The notes beneath the pieces are model-generated. The model saw nothing but the letters and a program-made list of their open reading frames with translations. It had not been told where the DNA came from and ran no database searches. The translations under genes were made by a program, and so were the position numbers. DNA of 64,000 nt from Flavobacteriaceae bacterium (GTDB taxonomy: Bacteria; Bacteroidota; Bacteroidia; Flavobacteriales; Flavobacteriaceae), in contig JAIXYI010000071.1 in NCBI GenBank assembly GCA_027490305.1, positions 1-64,000 of the forward strand, given 5' to 3'. Positions within the stretch are counted from its first letter, which is position 1. Each line of letters opens with the position of its first letter. Shown here piece after piece: positions 26,419 through 36,204 of this stretch.

Positions 26419-29400
26419 CTTCGCGTTCCTTTTGGTTTGGGTCGTCGTCGTTTCCTTTTTCACGTTGGGCCCGGTCCTGGCGTTTGCGTTCGGCGCGTAA
26501 GGCTTTTTCCTCTTCGGAACGGTGGAACAGTTCCCGGAATTTCTTGTAATCCATCGTGATGATAAAGGCCACGCCGGTTTCCACCACCTGTCCCTGTACC
26601 GCCACTTCATATTGGTTCTTGCGGTAGGCCCTCACGAGGTAGCGCCCGTCTTTGGTCAGTTGGTAATCTACTGAAATATCGCCAGCAATATTGGTGGTTT
26701 GTTCGTTTGCTTGTTGTGGCCCTTCCAACCCGAAACTGCTGCCTACGGTCACCTTCAGGCGGTCGTCGAGCAATTGTTTGGATACCCCTACAGAGAGGTC
26801 GGTGCGGTTCTCACGTTGCCCTGTCGTATAGTCGTCGGTCGATTCGAGGTCGAAATTTACCTCTACGCCACTGATGAGGTCGGCCGCGAGGTTGTTCAGT
26901 TGCTGCGACAGGATTTTACTGGCACTCTGTCGGGCCAATGATTCGGCGCTGGTACCACCGGCTTCACTCGCAAACGGGTTTTGCCCGATGAAACGGTTGA
27001 GCAACAGCAACGCAAAAACCTGTTTGTTGAGTTCGGACGGTTCCTGTCGAAGTCGCGCCAACTGTGCTTCCGCCGCGTCAAGTACTTCCGTAGCTACGTT
27101 ATAATTGCCTTCCGGGATGACGATGTCAAAGGTAATTTCCGGTTTCAAGAGCTGGCCGTTCATCTTCAACTGGGTGTCGAACGGAATGCGTTGTTTGTAG
27201 CGGTTGCGCTGCTCGGACGAGAGGTCGGTGATCATGTTTTCGACCAGGTCGATCGGTGCGGCCTGTGCGCGGTAGGTAGCGGTAATATTAACGTCAGCGG
27301 AAGTGGGTTCGCCCGTCCAAAGGATGTAACTGCCTTCCTTGATGTCGAATTTCCGGCGGATAAGGTTAAAGGTCATTTCATAAGCCCCTTCCGTGAAGTC
27401 ATACCGTCCGGTCAGGGTGGTTTTGCCGGATGGATCGATTCCCCCGGTGAGACGCGCTTCCCCTTTGAGCTTCAGGTAATCGCCATTTCCTTTGTCGATG
27501 ACGAGTGAAAGGGTGGCTTCTTTCTTTACTTCGATATCGACCGATGCCTCGATTCCCTTCACGTCGGAAACGGCAAGTGAATCACGTAACTCGATGCGTT
27601 CGTCGAGTAGGGAAGGACTGTCGCGATCAACGAATTTGACGATGCCTTCCCGGTCCTGCACCGATGGATCCTGCTGCGGCAACACGACGGTAAAGTCGGT
27701 GTCGTCGGCAATGGTAACGCGTCCGTCTACGATGGGGCGGTCGCTGTTTCCTTTGACCCGCAAACGGGCGTCGGCGTAGAGTTTTCCATAAAACAGGTCG
27801 CTGTCTTTTTCTTCCGCATCCACTAACTTAAAGTATTGGGAGGTGACGGAAAGGTCGAAGCCGAACCGTGTAAGGTTCTCGTTTTCAATTGACCCGTCGA
27901 CCACCAGTTCGTTACCGTCGGCATCCTTGATAGTAAAGCGATTCAGTCGGATGTAGCGGTCATCGAACCTCAGTTTTTCATTGATACCGCTGAATTTTGA
28001 CTGCAGTTGTTTCGCGCGGAATCCGACATCGTGGAATTGCAGGTCGCCTATGACAGACGGAGAACTCGCAGTGCCTTTCAGCAAGAGGCGCCCCGAGAGG
28101 AAGCCTTCGCTGTCGGACAGATTCCCCATCGCCAGAGTCTCGATACTTTTCATGTCGAGACGGGTGAGGTCGAGTACGAAATCGAGCGCTCCAGAGGCTG
28201 TTTTATACGTGCCGTTGAGCGCGAGGTCGTTTTCGTTTCCGGTGAGGTTCAGGCGCGCCTGCAAGGTTCCCGGTGAGGTATTGTCTACTTTCAATGTCAC
28301 ATCGCCAATGATCTTCTGCTGCAATCCCAGTTGGTCGATACGCAGGTCAGAGGTAAACTGCGCGGTGCCGGCGAGGTCGCGGAGTTTGGCGGTACCGGTG
28401 AGCGTCCCTGAAAGATCGAGATCGCTTTGCTGGGCGATATCGGTGAGGGTGCGAAGGTCGAAGCGGTCAAATGCCAGGCGAATGGGCGCGTTCGGTTGAT
28501 TGGAGACCGATTGTGCGTCGAGGATACTCCCTTTGTTTTCAAGACGGAAGGCACGGATGTTGAGGCCTCCCTGCCCGAATGAAATCCGGTTATCGGCCGG
28601 AATCGACCACGACTCATAGTTGAGCAATAAAATCGCCGGATCGATTTGCAGGGCAAGGCGTTGCGCATCAGGAAGCAAGGCGCCGCTCAAATGATAGTGG
28701 TCTTTGCCTTTCACGTCTTGTAAAAGCAGGTCGTAGGTCACTTTATTCCGGTTGGCAAGGCCCTGAAGGCGGGCGTACGGCAGTTGTAAGGACGCATTGC
28801 GGATGTCGTCTACCACGACCAGGTAGGAAAGTCCGTCTGCCGTTGTATCGACTGTTGCCTCAATACCCGACAGGTTGGTGGTGCCGTAGACCAGTTTTGG
28901 CATCTTTAACGCCAGGGCGATCCGGTCGCCATCCGACAGGTAGCTCGCGCGAAGCGAGGCCGGTTCGAGGCTTTTGAGTTCGGGCAGGAGTTTGAATAAT
29001 AGGGGATCGTTCTTAAGCATCACTTCCAGTTCGACCGATTGGGGCGCACTGGCCGTATTCGCGGGCGCTTCCATAGGATAGTAGCGCGCTAACGAGCGTC
29101 GGATGGCGTTTGGAAGTTGGGTGAGGGAATAGGAACCGGTCATTTTCGCCGACAGGAACTGCGATTGCAGGGTAATCGAATCGCGTTCGGCAGTCGAGAC
29201 GGCGGTGAGTTGGATGGAGTCGATTGGGAATTGTTCCGATGCATTCGCCACCACCAAATGGTGCACCGTCAGCCGTCCGTTGGGCGCGTCAAGGTCAGCG
29301 ACGGGGAAATCGGCGTCAACGGAGCCTCGCAGTTTGAGTGGACCCGCGTGTAGGTGGAGTTTCTCGAGATCGGCCATGTCTACCTGCATCCGCATCTTTA

Positions 29401-31453
29401 CGGCGGGCGCTTTCCCACCGAAATCGCCTTCGCCGGCCAGCAGGAAGGTGAGGTTGGGATCATCCATTTTCGCATCGACTGTCACGTTTCCGGCGTTGGC
29501 CTTGCCGTTGAGGTTGAGGTTGCGATAGGTATAGCCGTTATAACGGGCACTCGTCACGTTTCCCTCTAAGATGCCCACTGCCTGTTTGGGGTCGAATGAG
29601 GTGCCTTTGGCCGCAAACGCCAGGCTCACCGTACCGATGGAATCGTTGCGGAGCAAGCGTCCGACATCGAAATTCGTCAGTTTGACGGTGGCGTCGTATC
29701 GTTCCCGCTTGGGTATCCGTCGGTCGAGAAAGGCCGTAACATCCGCCGCTCCCGACGAACTGCGCAGCGCCAGTTTCGTACGGAATTGGTCAATCGTTCC
29801 CTTAAACGATCCGGAGGCGTTGAATCGCTCCGGCAACCGGATGTTGGACGGCAGTGTGTTGGGCGGCAACAATTGCAAGGCATCGTCTTCCCCTGAACGG
29901 AATTCGTATAATTTGAGATCGAACGCCAATCGTTTCGGGTCGGGAATACCGCGAATCCGGCCACTTGCCCGAACGCGGGTTTGTCCGAGGCCCGACAGTT
30001 CCAACGTAGGGATACGCAAATCGCCCAACGGACCGGCTATTTTCGTATTCAGGTGCAACACGCCGGTGGGATAGGTGGAAAACGGACGTTGCCCGCGCAG
30101 TTGGGCTGCGAACAGCACTACATCCGAAAGCGCCACCTCGCTGGAGCGGATGTCAGCATCGACCGATAACTGCCCAGGACGTTCTTTCAACGCCCCCAGC
30201 GACGGCCAGGAAGCGGCGAGATGCTGCCGGATGGTGGAACGCTTCGTTTGCAGCAACAGATGCGACAGCACAACGCCGGTATTGGTGTAGGCCACATCGG
30301 TGTGGAAGTCACGTATATCCAACCCCGACTTTTCCCGGGCCTGCAGTGTTTGGATCCGGGCGGCGATGGCACTACTCGAGTAGGTGAGGTTACGGGCGCC
30401 GAGGTTAAAGTTCCAAAAATGGAGGTGGGCGTAATCCATGCCTTTGGAAACAGGCGCGGCGTTATCATCGTCGTAACGGAAGGCGATGGTCGAGAGGTCC
30501 GCCTCTTTTAGGGTGATCTTCCATTGGTTATCTGCGGTTGACTCGTCTGCAATCGTCGCCGTGGCAACCGATTTTTTCTTTCGTACGAAGGCATCCACTT
30601 TTGCCAACTCCAACCGCTCTAGGTCAATGGTTTGGCGGTCAAGATCAAACTCGTTCACCTTTACCGACAGGGTTTTCCATTTGGCGGCCAGCGCTATCTT
30701 GCCCGGTTCGCTGTCGTAGGCAAGGTCGATGGCGGAAAGTTGGATGCGATCCAATACCAGCGTAAAAGGAGAAGAGGCGGCCGTTTTTTTGGATAGGGCT
30801 TTGACTGCTACTGTCGCTGGCGAAGTCCGTTGGTGGAAGCGCAGGGCGAGTCCGTCTGCTTTGATATCAGGTACAGCGAACGTACCTTTTTCCAAATTGA
30901 ATTCGGTCACATTGACGTCCAACGCGCGGATGTTCGCCGTAAGGTCGTTACCTGACTGTTGGTCGTCCCATCGCAATCGGGTGCGTTTGATCCGGATGCG
31001 GCCCAGATCGATTTGGGTGGGTTCCGATGCTTTTTTGGGTTTCGGCGACGCGAACGCCTCCACGATGTAGTCGAAGTTGAAGCGACCGTTGGCGTCCCGA
31101 TGGATGTTGGCCGTTACATCCTCCAAATCGACGGATTGGATGTTGATGTCGCTGCGGATGAGTCCGAACAGGCCGATATCGACTTTTATTTTCCCGCCAT
31201 ACAAGAGGGTATCCCGTTGCTGGTCTTCGAGGTAAACACCTTCGACGATGACCTTTTTGGGCAGGCCGATTTCGATGCGGTCGATGCGGACCTTCGTATG
31301 GATTTTCCCTTCGAGATAGGTTACCGCTTTGTCTTTGAGGATGTTTTGGATATACGGTACCTGCACCAAAATCACCAACAAAAGGAACAATGCGATGATG
31401 GAGCCCAATATCCAGGCACTGATTCGCAGTGTTTTCCGAAGTTTTCGTTTCAA
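26402..31453 (-). CDS. tamB: Translocation and assembly module protein TamB
   Basis: A giant 1683-residue protein: N-terminal transmembrane anchor (about residues 10-32), AsmA-like start (VRIDRIEIGLPKKVIVEGVYLED), a long periplasmic beta-taco groove, and the conserved C-terminal DUF490/TamB domain (about 1250-1620). TamB bridges inner and outer membranes and is linked to anterograde phospholipid transport and barrel insertion. The C terminus ends in a charged Arg/Glu/Asp/Lys tail. It is longer than E. coli TamB (1259 aa), as usual in this phylum. Confidence 0.93.
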   Translation of the reverse strand: MKRKLRKTLRISAWILGSIIALFLLLVILVQVPYIQNILKDKAVTYLEGKIHTKVRIDRIEIGLPKKVIVEGVYLEDQQRDTLLYGGKIKVDIGLFGLIRSDINIQSVDLEDVTANIHRDANGRFNFDYIVEAFASPKPKKASEPTQIDLGRIRIKRTRLRWDDQQSGNDLTANIRALDVNVTEFNLEKGTFAVPDIKADGLALRFHQRTSPATVAVKALSKKTAASSPFTLVLDRIQLSAIDLAYDSEPGKIALAAKWKTLSVKVNEFDLDRQTIDLERLELAKVDAFVRKKKSVATATIADESTADNQWKITLKEADLSTIAFRYDDDNAAPVSKGMDYAHLHFWNFNLGARNLTYSSSAIAARIQTLQAREKSGLDIRDFHTDVAYTNTGVVLSHLLLQTKRSTIRQHLAASWPSLGALKERPGQLSVDADIRSSEVALSDVVLFAAQLRGQRPFSTYPTGVLHLNTKIAGPLGDLRIPTLELSGLGQTRVRASGRIRGIPDPKRLAFDLKLYEFRSGEDDALQLLPPNTLPSNIRLPERFNASGSFKGTIDQFRTKLALRSSSGAADVTAFLDRRIPKRERYDATVKLTNFDVGRLLRNDSIGTVSLAFAAKGTSFDPKQAVGILEGNVTSARYNGYTYRNLNLNGKANAGNVTVDAKMDDPNLTFLLAGEGDFGGKAPAVKMRMQVDMADLEKLHLHAGPLKLRGSVDADFPVADLDAPNGRLTVHHLVVANASEQFPIDSIQLTAVSTAERDSITLQSQFLSAKMTGSYSLTQLPNAIRRSLARYYPMEAPANTASAPQSVELEVMLKNDPLLFKLLPELKSLEPASLRASYLSDGDRIALALKMPKLVYGTTNLSGIEATVDTTADGLSYLVVVDDIRNASLQLPYARLQGLANRNKVTYDLLLQDVKGKDHYHLSGALLPDAQRLALQIDPAILLLNYESWSIPADNRISFGQGGLNIRAFRLENKGSILDAQSVSNQPNAPIRLAFDRFDLRTLTDIAQQSDLDLSGTLTGTAKLRDLAGTAQFTSDLRIDQLGLQQKIIGDVTLKVDNTSPGTLQARLNLTGNENDLALNGTYKTASGALDFVLDLTRLDMKSIETLAMGNLSDSEGFLSGRLLLKGTASSPSVIGDLQFHDVGFRAKQLQSKFSGINEKLRFDDRYIRLNRFTIKDADGNELVVDGSIENENLTRFGFDLSVTSQYFKLVDAEEKDSDLFYGKLYADARLRVKGNSDRPIVDGRVTIADDTDFTVVLPQQDPSVQDREGIVKFVDRDSPSLLDERIELRDSLAVSDVKGIEASVDIEVKKEATLSLVIDKGNGDYLKLKGEARLTGGIDPSGKTTLTGRYDFTEGAYEMTFNLIRRKFDIKEGSYILWTGEPTSADVNITATYRAQAAPIDLVENMITDLSSEQRNRYKQRIPFDTQLKMNGQLLKPEITFDIVIPEGNYNVATEVLDAAEAQLARLRQEPSELNKQVFALLLLNRFIGQNPFASEAGGTSAESLARQSASKILSQQLNNLAADLISGVEVNFDLESTDDYTTGQRENRTDLSVGVSKQLLDDRLKVTVGSSFGLEGPQQANEQTTNIAGDISVDYQLTKDGRYLVRAYRKNQYEVAVQGQVVETGVAFIITMDYKKFRELFHRSEEEKALRAERKRQDRAQREKGNDDDPNQKEREDEKKL

Positions 31454-31554
31454 GGCAAGGGCAGGTTAGGCGGGCGAACGCATGAGGTGTAAGGTACAAA
31501 GATGCTGCGACGTAGGGGATACGGCGTTATACTTTATGCAGAGGGTTTTACAAA

Positions 31555-31589
31555 AAGAAAACGCGGACACCCGAGGCATCCGCGTTTTT
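31555..31589 (-). terminator. Bidirectional terminator after yceI-like gene
   Basis: CGCGGA (31562-31567) and TCCGCG (31579-31584) with flanking A and T runs on both sides, 20 bases past the YceI stop codon. Confidence 0.8.
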
Positions 31590-31609
31590 CATAGGGCAAA
31601 AAAGCCGGT

Positions 31610-32140
31610 TTATTGTTTCACGAACTGTAGTTCGATGTGGAGTTTCACTTCTTCTCCTACCAACACACCGCCTGCTTCGAGGGCTGCGTTCCAGTTGAGG
31701 CCGAAGTCTTTACGGTTCAGTTTGCCTGTTGCGCTGAGTCCGGCTTTGGTGTTTCCCCACGGATCCTGCGCCAATCCGCCGAATTCGACGTCAAGCGAGA
31801 TAGACTTCGTCACGCCGTGCAGCGACAGATCGCCGGTCAACGTGTAGTCGTCGCCACTTTTTTGTTTGAACGCCGTCGATTTGAACGTCAGTTGCGGGAA
31901 TTGCTCGGCATCGAAGAAGTCGCCGCCCCTGAGGTGGTTGTCGCGGTCTGCATTGCCGGTATTGATCGACGTGGTTTCGGCCTGGAAGTCGAAGCGGGCG
32001 TTTTCAAAGTTATCGCTGTCGCTTTCCGCCGTTGCCTGGAAGGTGTCGAACTTTCCGGATACGTTGGTGAACATCATGTGTTTTACCTTGAAGGTAATTT
32101 CGGAGTGGGACGGGTCAAGAACCCATTTTGTAGTTGCCAT
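31610..32140 (-). CDS. YceI-family lipocalin-like isoprenoid-binding protein
   Basis: A 176-residue YceI protein lacking a signal peptide: WVLDPSHSEITFKVKHMMFTNVSGKF at the N terminus, then DNHLRGGDFFD and LTGDLSLHGVTKSISL, in the expected order. YceI members bind polyprenoids in a lipocalin-like barrel. It follows the pirin gene by 28 bases, an arrangement typical of stress-responsive pairs, and has its own terminator. Confidence 0.92.
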   Translation of the reverse strand: MATTKWVLDPSHSEITFKVKHMMFTNVSGKFDTFQATAESDSDNFENARFDFQAETTSINTGNADRDNHLRGGDFFDAEQFPQLTFKSTAFKQKSGDDYTLTGDLSLHGVTKSISLDVEFGGLAQDPWGNTKAGLSATGKLNRKDFGLNWNAALEAGGVLVGEEVKLHIELQFVKQ

Positions 32141-32168
32141 ATTGGTGATTTTTAAAAGTTTATTTTAG

Positions 32169-32888
32169 TTAGAATTTCATTGGTACGTCCATCAAAAGAA
32201 TCTCGCTGTCAGGCGATAAGGCGGTCAGGTCGAACGAATCGGTGTCGGTGATGCCGAGTCCGTCACGTTCGTTCAGTTCTACGCCGGCGACTGTAAAGCT
32301 ACCTTTTATCACAAAGGCATACACGCCATTTCCTTCTTTTTTGATGGAGTAGGAGGTGCCTGCGTTTGCATCGAAGGTGCCGAGGTGGAACCAGGCATCC
32401 TGGTGGATCCAGACACCCGCGTCATCAGGGTTGGGCGACACGACCTGCTGGAGGGCGTTCTTTTGTTGTTTGTCGGAAATCACCAACTCGTCATAACGAG
32501 GTTCGACGTTGCGTTTGTTCGGGAACACCCAAATCTGCAACAGATTGGTGTGCTGATCGGCATTCGGGTTGAACTCACTGTGTTGTACGCCCGATCCGGC
32601 GCTCATTACCTGCACCATGCCGCGGCGGATGATGGCGGTATTGCCAAGGTTGTCTTTGTGTTGGAGATCGCCTTCAAGTGGAATGGTGATGATTTCCATG
32701 TTGTCGTGTGGGTGTGTGCCGAAGCCCATACCACCCGCAACGCGGTCGTCATTCAAAACGCGAAGGGCACCGAAGTGCATCCGGTTAGGATCGTGGTAGC
32801 TTGCAAAGCTGAAGGTGTGACGGGCGTCAAGCCAACCGTGATTGGCGTGTCCGCGGGATGCTGCTGTATGTAAAACCGTTGTGGCCAT
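32169..32888 (-). CDS. Pirin-family bicupin protein
   Basis: A 239-residue cupin protein. The N-terminal cupin holds the metal ligands in GFGTHPHDNMEIITIPLEG (two His and a Glu) and in SGVQHSEFN. Pirins bind iron; some have quercetinase activity and some act as redox sensors. It is first in an operon with the YceI gene. Confidence 0.93.
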   Translation of the reverse strand: MATTVLHTAASRGHANHGWLDARHTFSFASYHDPNRMHFGALRVLNDDRVAGGMGFGTHPHDNMEIITIPLEGDLQHKDNLGNTAIIRRGMVQVMSAGSGVQHSEFNPNADQHTNLLQIWVFPNKRNVEPRYDELVISDKQQKNALQQVVSPNPDDAGVWIHQDAWFHLGTFDANAGTSYSIKKEGNGVYAFVIKGSFTVAGVELNERDGLGITDTDSFDLTALSPDSEILLMDVPMKF

Positions 32889-32914
32889 GATTGAAATAGT
32901 TTTTAATTATGGTA

Positions 32915-32922
32915 CAAAGTTA
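32915..32922 (-). promoter_or_regulatory. Candidate -7 element for the pirin/YceI operon
   Basis: Minus-strand TAACTTTG matches the Bacteroidota TAnnTTTG consensus, 26 bases upstream of the pirin start. A TTTTG stretch lies about 15 bases further upstream, shorter than the usual spacing. The remaining gap to the next gene (32923-33248) shows no other gene. Confidence 0.5.
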
Positions 32923-33248
32923 GTACGGTGATGCTTGCAAAAGCATTGAACTGGATTAAGAAATTGGATGACGTCGCGTAGTCGTTAAAGTAAAGTATAA
33001 CGCCATCAGTTCTTACGAAAATGACAGTAAAATAATACGTTAATGCTTTGATTAATGCTGTTTTGACCTATATTAGTGGCTTAGGAGACATATTTGCGGA
33101 CGGCTACCACTGTATCGGCGATGTGTCACCTTGGCTCCAATTAATTGATACAGTAGGGTAGAGGCGATTACTATAGTTTTCGTATAAGATGTGGAATGTC
33201 AAACACCGCAAAATCAAAAGTATTAATACGGCTGATCAAAAGATAAAG

Positions 33249-35855
33249 ATGAAGAAACTCTACCCATTTTTATTGTTGACGTTTGGTTTAGCCCAGGCGC
33301 AAATCGTGAACATTCCAGATCCGGCGTTTAAGGCGAAGTTGTTATCGGCGAGTGCGACCAATAATATTGCAACAAATGATGCCCTGAATCCGATTTCGCT
33401 TGTGATTGACGTGAACAGTAATGGCGAGATTGAGCTGTCGGAAGCATTGGCGGTTAATGGAACACTTGACGTATCAAACGCAGGAATTGTTGATCTTACA
33501 GGCATTGAAGCATTTAAGAACATAAGGATGCTTTCGTGCCATCATAACCAATTGACCAGTCTTGACCTAACGGGCCAACTGAAATTGGCGCATGTAGACT
33601 GTTCGTATAACCAACTCAACAGCCTTGTTTTTGCTGAGATGTATGACAACGGGGACGACTGGAGTTATTATGATTATTATGGCAATGTGGATTTTCCCGG
33701 TTTCGGGCTCATCGATTGTAGCCACAATAGCCTTAGCGCCCTTGATTTAAATGAACTCCTATCAGTTTGGAAGTTAAATTGTTCCTATAATACTTTTTCT
33801 GAGCTCGATTTTTCGGGTCTCGTAAGCATTGTGAATCTTGATTGCTCACATAATAGTCTGCAACAGTTGTCGTTAGGTAATTGTCAGATAAGTTCGGAAT
33901 TCTTGAGTTTTGAGGATATCCCACATCTTAATTGTAGTTTTAATGCTCTTTTGGCACTGGATTTATCCGGACAGGAACCCTATTCTTCGATCGGCTATCC
34001 TGATCCGGTTTACATCGATTGTAGTTATAATCAGTTGGTTTCATTGACTTTGCCGATAGAGGAAACGCTCTTTTTGGAAGAATTGAATGCCAGCCACAAT
34101 GCACTCACGACGTTTAACTTCTCGACACCAGTCAATGTTTCCGACTTAAGCTACAATTCGCTTACGTCGCTGGTGACTAATTTGTGTTCCAGCCTTGATG
34201 TATCCCATAATGAATTGACGCAACTGACAATACCGAAGTATGTAGATTTCCTGTATTGTTCGCATAATCACTTAACCAGCCTGGAACTCAACCCAGAGTT
34301 TTCGATGAGTGAACTTGATTGCAGCGATAATAATCTGACGTATCTGTGCCTGAAAGGAAGTCCATACCTAAATACTAATGTTACCTTTTCCACTGAAGAA
34401 TGGTTAGGCGGTAATCCGGGTCTGTCGTATGTGTGCGTGGAGCCGGATGTCGTTTCGACAATGCAGGAAATTGTCACTGCACTGGGTTACTCCGCTGAGG
34501 TCAATTCACTTTGCGTACCGGCTTCCGGATTTCACGTGACCGGTACTAATCGCGTCGATGTCGATATAGATGGTTGTTCGGATGTCGACCCACTTGTGCC
34601 GTTCATCCCGTTCAAAGTGGACACCGATTCTTATTTTAACTTCGTCACAGATGCGACCGGTACGTTTGACAAAGTACTGCCCGAGGGTACACATATCATA
34701 CAGCCGGTAGTAAACAATTCGTACTTTGCGATTTCGCCGGCTTCCGCAACCGTCACATTGCCCTCGAATCCAGATATCGTACAGGATTTCTGCATCGTCC
34801 CAATTGGTGTACATCCTGATCTGCGCGTGTGCATGTCGCAGACCAATGCGGCCGTCCCGGGCTTTCAGGGGAACTATTTCGTACGCTTGGAAAACAGGGG
34901 AACGGAAACGGTAGGGACCATACTCAACGTCACGTTTGACGATACGGTTATGGATTTCGTGAGTGCCGATGTCGCGCCCGATATGGTTTCGGAAGGATCG
35001 CTTAGCTGGACCATTGCCGCCATAGGGGTCCTCCAGTCAAAGGCCATCCATTTGCAGATGTCTTTTAACAGCCCCGTTGACACGCCTCCGCTGAATCTTG
35101 GAGATGTATTGACCTTTAACGTATCCGCTCCGCTGCAAGTCGATGAGATACCTAACAACAACAGCTTCACGCTGAACCAAACCGTCGTCAACGCCTTCGA
35201 CCCCAATGACAAAACCTGTTTGGAAGGAAATACCATCGGGCCGGAAATGGCGGGGCAGTTTTTGCATTACCTCATCCGCTTCGAAAATACCGGAAACTAT
35301 CCGGCGCAGATCGTGACGGTGGAGGATATGATCGATATCACAAAATTCGATATTTCGTCCCTCGAACCGATTGACGGCAGTCATTCATTTGTGACGAGAA
35401 TCACCGGCAACAAAGTCGAATTCATCTTCAATAACATTATGCTGCCATTCGACGACGCGAACAATGACGGGTGGGTACTGTTTCGGATCAAAACCAAATC
35501 AACGTTGGTAGTGGGTGACAGCGTGAGCAATACGGCGGGTATTTATTTCAATTACAACCCACCGGTGATTACGAATACCGCTACTACCACATTCGCGACG
35601 ATGGGACTTTCGTATTCCACAACCGTGGATATCAGTATCTGGCCCAATCCGGCACGGGACGTTCTTCATTTTGATACGACATTATCTTCCGGTGTGAAAT
35701 CGGTTACCATTTCGGATGCGGCTGGTCGCGATGTCATGAAAGTAGTTAGGAACCAGCTCAGGGATCTCAACGTTTCGGGTCTTTCTTCGGGAGTGTATAT
35801 CGCGAAAATAGAATCTGGTAATCATACAGCGGCGATTCGGTTCGTGAAGGAATAA
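33249..35855 (+). CDS. Secreted leucine-rich-repeat protein with T9SS C-terminal signal
   Basis: About 868 residues. The ATG at 33249 (not 33189) places a signal peptide ending AQAQ. From about 70 to 420 there is an array of roughly 20-22-residue repeats of the form LxxLDCSxNxLxxL, a degenerate bacterial LRR in which Cys and Ser occupy the ladder positions. A beta-sandwich region follows, then a DUF7619-like domain (FDPNDKTCLEG ... YFNYNPPVITNTATT), and finally a type A T9SS sorting domain (IWPNPARDVLHF ... GLSSGVYIAKI). It should be exported by the Sec system and anchored at the cell surface by type IX secretion. Similar LRR proteins are adhesins or recognition proteins. Confidence 0.92.
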   Translation: MKKLYPFLLLTFGLAQAQIVNIPDPAFKAKLLSASATNNIATNDALNPISLVIDVNSNGEIELSEALAVNGTLDVSNAGIVDLTGIEAFKNIRMLSCHHNQLTSLDLTGQLKLAHVDCSYNQLNSLVFAEMYDNGDDWSYYDYYGNVDFPGFGLIDCSHNSLSALDLNELLSVWKLNCSYNTFSELDFSGLVSIVNLDCSHNSLQQLSLGNCQISSEFLSFEDIPHLNCSFNALLALDLSGQEPYSSIGYPDPVYIDCSYNQLVSLTLPIEETLFLEELNASHNALTTFNFSTPVNVSDLSYNSLTSLVTNLCSSLDVSHNELTQLTIPKYVDFLYCSHNHLTSLELNPEFSMSELDCSDNNLTYLCLKGSPYLNTNVTFSTEEWLGGNPGLSYVCVEPDVVSTMQEIVTALGYSAEVNSLCVPASGFHVTGTNRVDVDIDGCSDVDPLVPFIPFKVDTDSYFNFVTDATGTFDKVLPEGTHIIQPVVNNSYFAISPASATVTLPSNPDIVQDFCIVPIGVHPDLRVCMSQTNAAVPGFQGNYFVRLENRGTETVGTILNVTFDDTVMDFVSADVAPDMVSEGSLSWTIAAIGVLQSKAIHLQMSFNSPVDTPPLNLGDVLTFNVSAPLQVDEIPNNNSFTLNQTVVNAFDPNDKTCLEGNTIGPEMAGQFLHYLIRFENTGNYPAQIVTVEDMIDITKFDISSLEPIDGSHSFVTRITGNKVEFIFNNIMLPFDDANNDGWVLFRIKTKSTLVVGDSVSNTAGIYFNYNPPVITNTATTTFATMGLSYSTTVDISIWPNPARDVLHFDTTLSSGVKSVTISDAAGRDVMKVVRNQLRDLNVSGLSSGVYIAKIESGNHTAAIRFVKE

Positions 35856-36204
35856 CGCCTCTTATTGATCCCGGGTTCTATTTCCGGCGCCGATAGGGGC
35901 GTAACGAACTTTCGGCCGAACGGAGTCTTTGCGTCACGAGCCGATGGTTTTTTCTGAGCGGTCATATCCCCTTTATTTTCTACTGGTATTTAGTAAATTA
36001 TTGATACGCATAGAATCTAAAAGAGCTGAGAAGTCGACTTGAAAATAGTCTGTAATAAACATCTCAAACAGGCAGTCGCCGTTGCAAAATCAGGCATCGA
36101 ATAAAACGGTGAACAGTAGCCACCAATTATAATTTTGGTGTTTATTACCACAGTTCTTTGTTAGTGGTGTCAAGCTTCTGTGCTCTTTTCACGTTTTAAC
36201 TTCA
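35856..36204. other. Island boundary spacer
   Basis: No gene or strong terminator is seen. Base composition falls here from backbone-like (to about 35950) to clearly AT-rich, so the left edge of the accessory island is probably inside this gap. A weak CACCAA/TTGGTG palindrome lies near 36121-36140. Confidence 0.5.
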
